Source of the DNA: Gamarada debralockiae
Lineage: Eukaryota; Ascomycota; Leotiomycetes; Helotiales; Hyphodiscaceae
DNA length: 64,000 bases
NCBI GenBank assembly: GCA_002803225.1
Contig: NXFV01001958.1
Location: 18,977 to 82,976 of the forward strand
Direction: 5' to 3'
Position numbers and translations under genes: made by a program. Below are positions 43,110-54,075 of this stretch, in pieces. The notes under the pieces are model-generated. The model saw only the letters and a program-made list of their open reading frames with translations. It did not search any database and had not been told where the DNA came from. Position 1 is the first letter of the stretch, and each line of letters begins with the position of its first letter.

Positions 43110-43877
43110 ATGTCCCAAACAGGGTCCTCCCCAACATTCACCCTCTTCCCCCTCCTCCCTACCGAACTCCGCCTAAAAATCTGGTCGCACGTCCAATCCC
43201 TCACCCCACCAAACCTAATCCCCTTCTACCTGTGCAAATCCGACCTCGACTACCTGCGCCTCAAACGCAAAGCATGCCACAACTACCCTCACATATTCGC
43301 CGGACGCATGAAAGCTGTGCCTTCTATCCTCCACGTCTGTCAAGAATCTAGAGAAATCGGGCTCGAGCACTATTCCTTAGGGTTTGAGATTGAGCGTGTC
43401 TTGTCCATGGGGCGCGCAGAAACGGATGTAGAAACATACACCACATGTAGTCATGAGATTTCTATGGGTGAGGCAGGGAGGGGCGTATACTGGGACAAGA
43501 CCAAAGACGTAATCTTCCTCGACACGATCGATTGGCTGGAGGATAGCAAAGTAGCTTATGTATGGGGCGGTAAAACGGGGGTACGATTCGGCAAGATGGG
43601 AAAAGTAGCGATGAATTTTGATACGTTGACGAGTTGTGGGATAGGGGAGTATCTGGGGTGGGAGGGAGTGGATGAGATGCTTTTGTTGAGGCCGGAGGGG
43701 ACGAGGAGGGAGGAGATGGAGGAGGAGGGACGGTGGGATTGGGGGAATCGGAGGGTGGGGAGGGAGGGGTATGTTAGGCTTTATTTGGCGGGGAGGGGGT
43801 TGGATGGGGTGGAGGTTAAGTTTGAGTTTGGGGATGTAGGGGAGGTTTTGGAGTATGTTGGGGGAAGTGGTATGTGA
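43110..43877 (+). CDS. 2EXR-domain protein, intact copy
   Basis: A single exon of 255 residues. The core motif FTLFPLLPTELRLKIWSHVQ is at about residues 10-29, SILHVCQESREIGLEHY at about 74-90, and RGVYWDKTKDVIFLDTIDWL marks the later 2EXR strand. The C-terminal third is Gly/Glu/Arg-rich, with strongly G-rich third positions unlike the N-terminal half. No membrane segment. The function of the 2EXR family is unknown. It starts 105 bp after the end of the Tc1-like element, so its promoter may overlap or abut the transposon. It is not close to the three copies at 1.3-5.3 kb in sequence outside the core. Confidence 0.8.
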   Translation: MSQTGSSPTFTLFPLLPTELRLKIWSHVQSLTPPNLIPFYLCKSDLDYLRLKRKACHNYPHIFAGRMKAVPSILHVCQESREIGLEHYSLGFEIERVLSMGRAETDVETYTTCSHEISMGEAGRGVYWDKTKDVIFLDTIDWLEDSKVAYVWGGKTGVRFGKMGKVAMNFDTLTSCGIGEYLGWEGVDEMLLLRPEGTRREEMEEEGRWDWGNRRVGREGYVRLYLAGRGLDGVEVKFEFGDVGEVLEYVGGSGM

Positions 43878-44508
43878 GAAGGTCATTTGGGGTTACGGCG
43901 TTAGCAGGAAAAGATGGAATGTTCGGCAATGGATTGATTTGGGAGATCAAAAATTCTGGTCAAGGTCTTGTTATGCTCTCAGACTCATAGGCCTCTGACT
44001 TTGAAACAGAATCAGGGTGATGCCCATGTGGCAGATACGCACATATCATACTATGCATTTGTAATCTCTTTGGAACTTCGATGGGGATGGAACAGGAAGG
44101 CATTTGCTACAACGCGAAACTCGGATATTCATTCTTCTAACACCACGCAATAAGATCCCAAAAGGGCAACTTTCTTCCAATTCCACAGGCAACCAAATCT
44201 CTGTCCTTGAAGATTCAATCCGCCCATGTCAAACCTAACTTAGTTTTGTTGGGGCGGTGGGGGAATTGGGACCCATTGTCCCTTCTTGTTCATGTGTGAA
44301 TAGCCAGCCCGTGGAGGACCAGCTTTGTCCTTTGGTTAGCTTCAATCCAACGATTCTTGTCTTGGGGTTAGACTCACAGACGAAGAAGCAGGTAGGCCAA
44401 CGCTTCCGTAATGGCAATTCGAGCAGCGGGCGGGAGTGATATCTGGGATGATAATACAACGGGGAAGGGACCAGCGTCTGTGTTGGGTTGGTCGCAATAC
44501 CAGTACGG
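43878..44508. other. intergenic; possible second exon of the 44.5-kb ORF
   Basis: A minus-strand frame at 44235-44525 (LPLRKRWPTCFFVCESNPK then GLKLTKGQSWSSTGWLF) is open and could be spliced to the ORF at 44509-44862, but I see no clear intron. Otherwise nothing. Confidence 0.3.
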
Positions 44509-44862
44509 CTAGACAGGTGTAACACCAGTAATATATCCCATTATAGCTTCCCAATAAGTCGTACGCAGTTTGTTGAGTGAACTGAGCGTTGTAGTTGGAC
44601 GCACGGCCAGCTCACGTCGCAGGAGGCGTTGGCGAATATTTTTCATATGCTGCTTGTCTTTGTAGGCGTCACGTTTTGCACCTGGATTAGTTGGTCGCGG
44701 TGGTGGTGCCTTTATGTAGAAAGTGGTGAGCTGCGCCACCGTCGATTGATTGACATCAACAGAGCTACCGGGATCAGGGGCAGGTGTTGTGTGTTGGACC
44801 CTAGTGTAAGGTACTACTGGAGGAGCAGGTTTGGTCAGGTGGTTCTGATTGGCGAAACTCAT
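44509..44862 (-). CDS. hypothetical protein, 117 residues
   Basis: Starts at a true ATG (44862). Pro/Thr-rich N-terminus (HLTKPAPPVVPYTRVQHTTP), then a basic helical part DAYKDKQHMKNIRQRLLRRE and LSSLNKLRTTYWEAIMGYIT. No family recognised, no signal peptide, no membrane helix. It may extend through a second exon downstream. Support is only its length and amino-acid composition, so it could be spurious. Confidence 0.35.
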   Translation of the reverse strand: MSFANQNHLTKPAPPVVPYTRVQHTTPAPDPGSSVDVNQSTVAQLTTFYIKAPPPRPTNPGAKRDAYKDKQHMKNIRQRLLRRELAVRPTTTLSSLNKLRTTYWEAIMGYITGVTPV

Positions 44863-45988
44863 TGTTGGTCTTGCTGGTCTCGGGCCTGCGGATGAGATGA
44901 AAAATCTCCGAAAGAGATCTCCGAATGGATCTTTTTTGAGTCATCGTTGACATGTCAACTGTATGCTTAGTTCTCGATGAGTCTTTGAGGTGCTTTCAAC
45001 TGCACAAGCTAAGCCAGCGGCATGTGCCAGGCTAGAACATAGTATAATTTGCTGTGAACAGTCATTTAATCTTATTATTTGATAGTTCATAATGACTTCA
45101 TTTGATACATTTGGACGACAACAGATGACACAGTCAATGCGATGAGATTGTTTTGACGATAGCCACGTTGGAATGGTTGATGAGTAGCAAACATCAGACG
45201 AAAATGTGGAGCAGGCAATGCCTGTATGATAGGGAAGGGTTGAAACGTCACATGATCTATTACTATTCATTGTCTCTGTTAACTCGTTTCGTATTTTGTT
45301 GACTAAATATTACAGAAGAAAAGAGCGAATGGATCCTCTGAGTCAAGTCTGCCGAGTCTAGAGCAACAATCAGCAGCGAACATGGACAGAAATTGACTAG
45401 ACAAAACATGAAGCTCTGGATAGGGATGTTTCATCTTCCAGAATAAAAACGATGAGATGAGAGTCCAGAGTGTTTGTTCATAGCACTCTCTTTGCTCTGT
45501 TTCCATCCCTCTACTTGAAAGGACGGTAACGATTGCGGAGCTATTGCCATGGGTTGAGAAGAAGTATCTTACACTCACTGCAAGGCCTTTCATCTCGATT
45601 GGAGATTGGAATGAAAGCTACCAATTTTTCCGAACCATTCCGAGACCATCAAAATATGAGAGAATAAATATCGGATCAATACGATGACGCAATTAACATA
45701 TACAAGATATCGAGTCTCAGCTAAATAGAAGCTGCAATGTAAACTCTGACAAGTAAGGAAATCGTACTTTCCCCAGTTATCTGCGGGGCAGCTTTTTTAG
45801 TGCGGGAAGTGGGGCAACATGGCACTACCGGAACGGAAAGTCCCACCTTCCTTAACTACCGCCCATGACCGTACCTGCATCTCATAAATCAGTCGTACCC
45901 CCTCGACTTCTTCAAATCCAAGCATCCTCCACAACAAAATACACTCCCTTCAAAATCTTGCCTTCAATCCCACCTCATCCAAACCAAA
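44863..45988. other. intergenic, nothing recognised
   Basis: AT-rich; no frame with domain-like content. The last 150 bp form the C/A-rich leader of the cupin gene. Confidence 0.5.
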
Positions 45989-46660
45989 ATGTCCGGCTCA
46001 TCAGAATCCTCCACCAAACTCTCCAACCTCCCGCAACCCCGCCGCCTCATCACCTCTCACAACTCCTCAGGTCAAGCAGTAGTACATTCTGCCCAGGATT
46101 TTCAATGGCAGCCATACGACAAAGAGCAAATGGCTTTCAGCGTAGTGTACTCGACCTCCTCCTTCCCTCCAGATCTGAATGGAGAGACTGATATCGCGGC
46201 TCACGAGAAATTGATGGAGAAGGGCGTGGGATTGGTGAATCCGGGTGGGACGATTATTCGGTGTGTCGATTTTAAACCCGGGTACGCTTGTATGATGCAT
46301 CGGACTCAGAGCTTGGAGTGAGTTGATTTACTTTAAACTACTTTTCCTATGCTCTACGGAGTTCCCTTCGTCTTGATATTGATAAGGTGAAGGACTGACG
46401 AGAGTCGTAGCTACGGTATTATTCTTGAGGGAAATATTGATATGGTGCTCGACTCAGGAGAAGTGCAAAGCATGAAGAGAGGCGATGTTGCCGTGCAGAG
46501 AGCTACGCAGCATCAGTGGGTCAACACCAGCAAGACGGAGTGGGCGAGGATGATGTTCGTACTGCAGGACTGCAAGCCGTTGGAAGTAGGCGGGAAGGTG
46601 ATGAAGGAAGATTTGGGAGTTGGCGAGGGACTTGTTCCGCCTTCTGGTAATGACGTTTGA
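45989..46660 (+). CDS. small single-cupin protein
   Basis: join(45989..46317, 46411..46660), 192 residues, with a 93-bp intron (GTGAGT...CTGACGAG...CGTAG). The cupin barrel is visible in the second half: CVDFKPGYACMMHRTQSLDY, GIILEGNIDMVLDSGEVQSM, KRGDVAVQRATQHQWVNTSK. The likely metal ligands are the His of MHRT, the Glu of ILEG and the His of QHQW. Fungal members of this cupin group are mostly uncharacterised, some associated with secondary-metabolite tailoring; nothing else here suggests a biosynthetic cluster. No signal peptide. Convergent with TIM9. Confidence 0.85.
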
Positions 46661-47616
46661 GTGTTGCGGAAATTCTGAGGAAACGAACCGGTGGGAATGG
46701 GCTTGTGTTGAGGAATGGCGAGTGAGTTTTGGAGCTTAGAGCTTGCATGAATGGACTTCGTCAAAATCAGTTCCCAAATTTGGAGATGTGGGATTACCCA
46801 AGTACAAAAGCCCCAGGTAGAGTGCATAGAGATCTGCAGTGCAGGGAAATTCCCCCACATCCCACAACCAGTCGCAGCCACACCAGACTGATTGAGATAT
46901 GCAACAAACGCTGTTTACATGATTTCTTCCGTCTAATATTGTGCTTTTTGTTGCACGTCGTAGAACACTTACCTGGTAACGAGGAACGGAAGGCGTTTTG
47001 CATAAATCCGAGCACAGGTATGAGAGAGCAGCCTGGCTGGTAGCGAGAAGAGCTGAAACAAGGCGAAAATAATTCATCCGACGACGCAAAGTATGTAATG
47101 TACTCGAGATTGGATACCTTGAGGTCCGTAATGATTGATGAATTTGTAAGACGGAAGGATCTCCGGCATGGTCTGCAAGGTAGAAAACGCTTGTCACTAA
47201 AATTCTCTACACCTGGCTTTCCGATGCCTCTGATTTTGATTCAAGAGCATAGCTGTTACTTGCGCAAGTTAGAGTTTTCAAGAAATCGTGACCAGCTCAT
47301 TGTTCCTTTTTCTGAGCATCTCTAGGATCCCGTTCATGAAAGATTAGAGAGGCACTTGCCACCACATCAAGCTTCACATCTTCTGCGTTTCCTCTCCGAG
47401 TATATGTAGGAGTTGAATGTGCTTTTCATTCATCATATCCAGGTCCATACTCATGCTGTGAGCAAAGAACCTCCCTATGAGTACCATACAAGAAGTTTGT
47501 TTCCTTTAATTGAGAACCCCTCGGAATCCCTTCCCATTGTATGCCCATCTCTCTATCGTACACTTCCACCCAGCTCCTCCAGCCCCTTCTCCCCTGATCA
47601 CCTGCGTGTGGGATTC
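46661..47616. other. convergent intergenic, nothing recognised
   Basis: Between the 3' ends of the cupin gene and TIM9; no coding frame of note. Confidence 0.5.
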
Positions 47617-48229
47617 TCATCGCCCAGGAGGAGGGTTATTCATCATCTGAGCCTGCTGCTCCTGGAATCGCTGACCGATTCTCTCAGCACCCTCCATATA
47701 CTTCTTGACACATCGGGAGACGCAGCCGGATTCGCGCTGGATGAGGGATTTGGTGGTAAAATCGTCGATGCAGGAGTCGAAGCAGTGGGATACGAGGTTT
47801 GAGAACATCTGTAGAGATGGGTTGTCAGTCGTGATTTGAAGACGGTAGATAAGCAGTGCGGCTGAGGACAGCTTGATGATCATCTGGGATGGGAAATGAA
47901 ATAAGGGAAGGTTGGTAGGTGTGCTCATTGAGCTTAAAAAGAGACTTTTCTAGTAGCAGAAGGAGAAGATGCAGCAGCTACACTACTTCTGAGCGTTTGG
48001 GAGGCAGCTTCAGAAGATCACACGACAGCTTCCTATCCCTTGCCAGCGCCCCTGTCCCCATTTTTCATTGAGGTTGTGGTAGAATTGACTTACGCCCATA
48101 AACTCCTTCATCTGCTTGCGCTGCATCCGAGCCTCAAACTCTCTCTGTTCCGAAGCCGTGAGTCTATTGATGGATTAGCCATGGCTTTGGGAGCATTCTT
48201 CTTCTTGTGCCCACTACGAACCCGTCCAT
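47617..48229 (-). CDS. TIM9: mitochondrial small Tim chaperone TIM9
   Basis: Complement join(47617..47808, 48094..48163, 48222..48229), 89 residues. Tim9 pairs with Tim10 in the intermembrane space to carry hydrophobic precursors to the inner membrane. The twin Cx3C motif is intact: CFDSC in [17 protein letters not shown] and CVSRC in [20 protein letters not shown]. The N-terminus [20 protein letters not shown] is Tim9-like rather than Tim10-like. The first exon is only 8 nt (ATG GAC GG), placed by the 58-bp intron GTTCGT...GCTAATCC...AATAG that completes the Gly codon. The second intron is long (285 bp). Length matches the family. Confidence 0.92.
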
Positions 48230-49481
48230 TTTGCTGATTTTGGTAGAAGGAGCGTGGAAGATAGATTGTGGATTGGAAGTCGAGATAAAGGAAGGAGGTT
48301 GTTTCAATGGGTTCCTTTCAAATTCAGATGAGGCTGATAGCTTCTATTGTCGGCCTCGAATTTGGTCGGTGATGATTTCCAACCTTTTAGCGGGACTCCT
48401 TTAAGGTTTAGCGTCATCGGAGTGAATGGCACTTTTCGCCGATGCACGGAATCGAGAGAACGTTTGGAAGGACAAGGGGGGCATCTGCAAGACTGCAACG
48501 GCTGAAATATGAAAACGCAGACAATTGGGTGTTAATAATCACCGCATTTAAACTTCTGAAGTCTAAACCGGTTCTTTGTTGTAGACTCTGTGTAACTCTA
48601 ATGTTGACCCCTATCTTGTCCACACAGCTCCCCCTATTATTACAGCTCTAGAGTCTAGAAACTTCACCTGTTTATCCAGGCACCAAGCCGTTTATATAGT
48701 GAATTAATCTAAATATGGAAATCTCGCTTCACGGGCCTCTCCAAAGCTCTCCAGATGTTTGGGAGTCGGTGGGAAAACTGAGCTGGTTGGGTCAAAATAA
48801 TAGACAAACTTCTATGAATTTTGAAACTACTTCTTGATATCAACTCTCCCCTATTCACCAGCATACACACCCACTTCGCGATCAAGCTTGCATGAGTAGA
48901 AGAGTTGGATGGTCAGCAGGCACAGCAGAACCAGACTCGACTCTTTCATCACCAAATCCTTAGCGTGCCCGCTAAGCAGGCTTTCGAACCTCGACTTTTG
49001 AGAATCAAACTCACGATTAACGGTCGTCTGTTCACCAACACTGCGAACAACCAATCCCTCCTGGTCGCGCACGACGCGGCTTTATCGCTCTACAATACTC
49101 TTCATATTCATCACTCCTGCTCTTCCAGCTTCCTGCACAACCAACTGTCTTCGCAGCGCTTGCTGATTCGCCCCGGTCGCGTCGACTGCGCCTCAGCGAC
49201 TTCACAATCTACAAACCCGCTCAGCAAGCTCCATCGAGAACTCCCTGTTCACAGTCACGCGCATATTGAGAGTTATTCGAGTTCAGCCAGTTACACCTGT
49301 AACAACTTCATTCTTCCCATCTGCCATTGAGATCAGTCTGAAACCGGAATCCCACCTCGGCACACTGCGAACAAAGCATCGACCCTGCCTTGCCAAGGCA
49401 GCCCTCAGCGTGACTCCAATCGCTGGAGATATCATACAGCCTTCATAACAGCGACCGACAGACTGTACCGACTATTTCAAC
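48230..49481. promoter_or_regulatory. divergent intergenic, TIM9 / RhoGAP
   Basis: About 1.25 kb. The RhoGAP-proximal 600 bp are C-rich with open but unremarkable frames and look like a long 5' leader. No operator identified. Confidence 0.4.
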
Positions 49482-52439
49482 ATGGCTTCTGAATTCCCAG
49501 CGTCCTCCCATCAGCCTTTTGCGAGCCCACAGCCTGCTCCCATATCCGCTGTATCGCATGCAACGTCACCACCCACGAAGCAAAGCTTGAAATCATGGTG
49601 GAAAGGGTTCAGACCTCCGAATAAGAGTCAAGACACACCTGGTAAATACCCATCTTCTAGAAAGACTAGTCACACCCAGATATACTTTGTCTCGAATACA
49701 TTTGTGTCCAAAGTCCCCAGAAACCGTGGCCCTCTCTTCCAAGAAAACCCTATGGATGAAAGTGCCTCAAGTGTCGATGGTCTGCCGCTTGAAGACGTTA
49801 GTCGCGCATCTCCAATCCGTCAGACAAGTAACAAGAATAGACGCTTGTCATTCCAAGACTTCAGGCACAGATACAACCCTCGACGCTCAAGTAGTATCTT
49901 GGTTGGCAATGGTAATGGCAATTCGCTCGCACTTCGGCGACAAATGTCAGAAGCCATCCCAGAAAGTGTCAGACATGCTAAGCAGTGCTCCCCAACACCT
50001 ACACCCGGAGAAATAGGTTATGTCGAAGACAAACTTTTGCTGCTGACAATTCTAGTGAAAGCTCCTTGCTAGGAGCTGGGATACTTCCTGGCCCTAGAAC
50101 AAGGCCCCTCTCACATTTTATTAGTGGTTTCGCTTTCTTTCGTTTGAGTTCACCATCTTCAGGACAAAGTGCTAAGCAAATGAAAACAGCCGAACAACCC
50201 ACCGGCATCTTTGGTGTTCCTCTTCGACAGAGCATCACGTACGCGAACGTCGCCATCTCCCTCGTCGATGCAGAAGGAAAGAGCTATATATATGGCTATG
50301 TACCGATTGTTGTTGCCAAGTGCGGCGTGTATCTGAAGGAGAAGGGTTCGTGTCGTCCTAGCGTGTGTGATGGATATCGAGCTAACCAAAACCTTAGCGA
50401 CCAATGTCGAGGGGATATTCCGACTGAGCGGGTCAGAAAAACGCATCAAGGAACTCAAGACCATTTTTGACTCGCCTGACCGCTATGGAAAGGGTTTGGA
50501 CTGGGCCGGCTACACCGTTCACGATGCGGCAAACGTGCTGCGACGATACCTCAACCAGCTCCCAGAGCCCATTGTTCCATTAGAACTATACGATCGATTT
50601 CGAGAACCTTTACGAGGGCACACAATGCAAGCTGTTGGAGACACTGAAGGGCCACAGTTTGAGGACAATTTCGACGTCGGAAAGGCAATCGCTACATATC
50701 AACAACTGATTACAGAGCTCCCGCCTCTGAATCGCCAACTTCTACTATACATCCTTGATTTACTGGCTGTCTTCGCGTCGAAGTCCGACGAAAATCGCAT
50801 GAACTCCCAAAACCTCGCGGCAATCTTCCAACCTGGCATGCTGTCACACCCTTCCCACGATATGGCACCAGTCGAATATCGCTTGAGTCAAGATGTATTG
50901 ATCTTTTTGATCGAGAACCAAGACCATTTCTTAATTGGCATGAGAGGGACTGCCGCGGATGAGCAAACTGTTCAGGAGGTGCAAAACGGTGGTACTCCTC
51001 CACCAGGCACACCCAACACTCCAGGCCGAAAGAACAACATTGGGAGATCTTCCTCGAACGCAAGCGCTGGTGCAGACAGTGTGCGGAAGTTTGGCGGTAT
51101 GCGACGAAATGTGTCTGTTTCCTCAGGACACTCGCGGCAATCAAATGGCGCTCCGAGTCCCGCAAGCCCTGTCTACGGTACTTCACTAAGCCAAACGACA
51201 AGTGGAGGCATTCATAGAAGCAATACCGTACCATCGAAGAAGTCACCAGGCCTTCCTCAAACCCGATTACAGAAGAACTCGGATTCACCATCACCGACAG
51301 CGGCGGGCACCTTCCCCTCACAAAACGCTGCACCAAGAGGTCTGTCGCCTTCAGCACCTACCGGAACAGCACGAAACGACTCTCCTTCTTCACGTGGTAT
51401 TCCCCCTACCGCGATTGGCAACTCAAGCTTGGCTGCATCGTCACACGCCGCTTCAGCAATCACCAGTCAGGAGAGACTATTAGGCGATCAGAAGCCTGAA
51501 GTTGCGACTCCCAGTAAAGAGAGAAACCTCTCAAGCCTCTTCCAACGATCTCCCACAATGGAGAGTGATAAGAAGCCCGCCAACAAGTTGAGGAAGAAGC
51601 GCATCCCATCTAGCTCAAACCCAAGCGCCCAGAGCTCTACCCACTCCTTACCGGGACCCCAATCAACCTCAGCTTCACCAGCTGTTGGTCCCGCTCACGA
51701 TACTCAAGATCTGGCCGAGCACCCACATCTGGAGAGTATTCCGTCAGCTAATCCCGAATTATTGAACACCGAGGCTACTCCGCCTTTGACAGAGACTCCT
51801 CGCGCCGAGCATCCTCCAAGCCGACCGCAAGACTATACCCAAGCGTCAGATAACACACTAAGGCCGGTTGCCTCACCTGCATCGTCGTTGCACTCTCACT
51901 CTTCTTTCAATGACCTGTCGGATGTCGATCGTCATGTTGATGAAGCTGCTGTTTCTGCGGAGCGTGAGAAGCGATCAAGATGGAGACTGTCAAGGAGACG
52001 GGATGATTCGCAGTCGTTGGGTAATAACCTCAGTCCGAAGAAGGGGCTTGGCGCCGAGAACAATGCAGGAGCAAGCTCAAGTTCCGTTGGGAGTTCGTCA
52101 CGGCCGAGAAAGAGTTTTACTGGGGACACCGTACCTGTGAGCTCTGATTCGACGTTTGTTGGAACCCACTTGCAGTCAAGCAATGACAGTGGCCCTACAG
52201 GATCATCTAATGAGGAGAAGAAGGGACCTCTCGGGTGGATTAAGAACAAGATGCGGGAGAAGCGTGAAGAGAAGGAGGCCGAGAAGGAACGAACCAAGAG
52301 CCCCCCTGCTTCGACCGACCGAATCGCTCAAGTCTTACCCACCAGAGGAAAGAGTATGGAGGTCAAGCGTGAGGACAACGCAGCACCAATTTCGGAGAAG
52401 GAGCCGCCTATTCCTCAAGCTCAGCAACCTCAACGATGA
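49482..52439 (+). CDS. RhoGAP-domain protein
   Basis: join(49482..50016, 50190..50345, 50398..52439), 910 residues. It would accelerate GTP hydrolysis on Rho-family GTPases. The RhoGAP domain spans about residues 190-410: IFGVPLRQSITYANVAISLV, then the Arg-finger block VEGIFRLSGSEKRIKELKTI (Arg at about 239), VHDAANVLRRYLNQLPEPIV, and NSQNLAAIFQPGMLS. An N-terminal SLKSWWKGFRPP segment precedes it; some of exon 1 (about 49642-49713, 72 nt, a multiple of three) may be a retained or alternative intron. The C-terminal 500 residues are Ser/Pro-rich and disordered, ending with a basic coiled part (KNKMREKREEKEAEKERTK). The donor at 50017 is GTTATG, non-consensus, chosen because it keeps GAA CAA CCC in phase. 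Likely a cell-polarity regulator. Confidence 0.88.
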
Positions 52440-53234
52440 CAGCAAAAGCCGGATAAGGATATACTGTGAGATTATTGAGGGATTACGACATGTCCCTGCT
52501 TTTCAACAATATGCCGCGGAGTCGGAGCGACTTTCTCTTAATGCTTTGTTTTTGCGATGCCCATGATTTGAAGATCGGATACCCCGGAAACCGTTGCCCC
52601 CTTTCCTATTTAATTTTCTGCTTTTACGCGTTGGGATGCTGTCAAGAATATGGTTTGAGTACTGTGTTGGTGTAAGGAAAGAAGGGAGGCCGGGAGGAGC
52701 ATGCACGGTGTGCTGTTTGAGTAGATGGTTTCACAAGGTTTACCTCGATTCCGCGAGGTTTCTCCCCTGTTCAGAAGGATTTTCTATAGATGGCGTCGAG
52801 AGGGACGATGGATCTTATGACTACGGGTTGGCTGGAGCGGCGTTCTACGCAGGTCACGGAAAAGCTCTCTTTGGAGTAGGATTTGTGGCTAGCAGATGAG
52901 CGGTGCAAAGCTGGTCGACTGGGTTGCATGGATGAGAACGTGGTAGTCTCTGGTTGTTCGATTCTTGTATCTACAGTTTGAGTGATTTGGGGTTTGATGG
53001 CGAGGATCAATAAGGAATCAAAAGTCGATCATGAATGAACCCGAATCCTCCTACAACTCTTCTGCTGCTTGTCTCCTCGTTGAACTTAACTCTTTCGCAT
53101 AAACCAACTAAGTTTCCCAATATCCCAACATGCGATTCTCCTATCTAAGATACGAAGTACCTACAGCTACGGCTAAACTCTTTTCAGCCCCCATCACTTT
53201 ACTGCCCCGATTCTTACAGGTCCGGGGTACGACA
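52440..53234. other. 3' region of RhoGAP gene, nothing recognised
   Basis: Transcribed-looking but non-coding sequence up to the MITE at 53235. Confidence 0.5.
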
Positions 53235-53490
53235 CCTCTACCGGGGAAAAAGGGTGGCCGAAATTGGCACATGCACAACACTGTGATCCTTACTTTAGCA
53301 ATAACAAAACTACTACAAAACTTTATTAAACTTGCTGAAACTTGCTTTCGTAGCTCTAAAGAAGTTAAACTGTCTTCGACTAATTTTTGGAAATTTTGAT
53401 TGAGGTTTTGCGGGTTTTCTTTGAGCCTGAAAGTAGGACGTAGTTTTAGTAGGCCGGGCCAATATCGGCCACTTTTTCCTCCCGTAGAGG
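53235..53490. mobile_element. MITE family B, copy 2 (256 bp)
   Basis: The left end CCTCTACCGGGGAAAAAGGG then TGGCCGAAATTGG is mirrored at the right end (AATATCGGCCACTTTTTCC then TCCCGTAGAGG). Homologous along its length to 12379-12624, and more complete at the right end. Flanks ACGACA and ACGCCA are an imperfect possible 6-bp target duplication. No coding frame. Confidence 0.8.
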
Positions 53491-53640
53491 ACGCCAATCA
53501 AGCGAGACGTCAGGGGACGAGCCCTATTTGAACCTTCTCCACCACGCACATCCATTGTGGCTACAAACAAGCTTTTTATCAAGGCTCCATGGCTTCAAGG
53601 CTCCGTGGCTTGAAGCCTCAGGCGTCATTTTTCTGTTGTT

Positions 53641-54017
53641 GAGCGAAGCTTTTATATAAAGGGACCGACTATTTGTACTCGGCTCCCGGCTATTTGTACT
53701 CGACGTCCCCACTTTCGGGAGTACACCTAATAACCTTGCGCGCCCCTACTAATTTGTATGAGCGCGCAAGGCACGTATATGTCACGATCTAAAATCAAGG
53801 CTATGTAGGACGAAAAATTAAAGCTATTTTACAAGTCGAAAAAATAAGACTATTTACACCTCCAAATCGTCTAAATCCCACTCTGCATCTTGTGTATGAA
53901 CATCTGTGACCCTTCGAATTAGTATGGTGGCGCGAGGTTGATGGGTGTACCGATTAAAAGTACGAATAGCCGGGAGGCGAGTACAAATAGTCGGTCCCTT
54001 TATAAAGGCCTTCGCTC
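53641..54017. mobile_element. MITE family C, 377 bp, with long terminal inverted repeats
   Basis: Terminal inverted repeats of about 58 bp: left GAGCGAAGCTTTTATATAAA (53641) then GGGACCGACTATTTGTACTC; the right end is the inverse, ending CTTTATAAAGGCCTTCGCTC at 54017. The outer tips differ by a few bases. Inside, CCTTGCGCGC...GCGCGCAAGG (53734-53771) forms a perfect 10-bp stem. A minus-strand segment near 53875-53915 reads HTQDAEWDLDDLEV and stop, which may be the end of a transposase, suggesting a deletion derivative. Confidence 0.8.
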
Positions 54018-54075
54018 GACGTATTGACTGAATTGACTGCGAGGCGATGATAGAACGTACCTGTTTTACGACACT

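Noticed and set aside
50017..50189. Coding frame through 50030-50189 in the RhoGAP gene
   Set aside because: A frame is open there, but it cannot join exon 1 in phase; splicing GTTATG to ACAG joins EI to AEQPTGIFGV in frame, with a branch-site-like GTGCTAAG before the acceptor.
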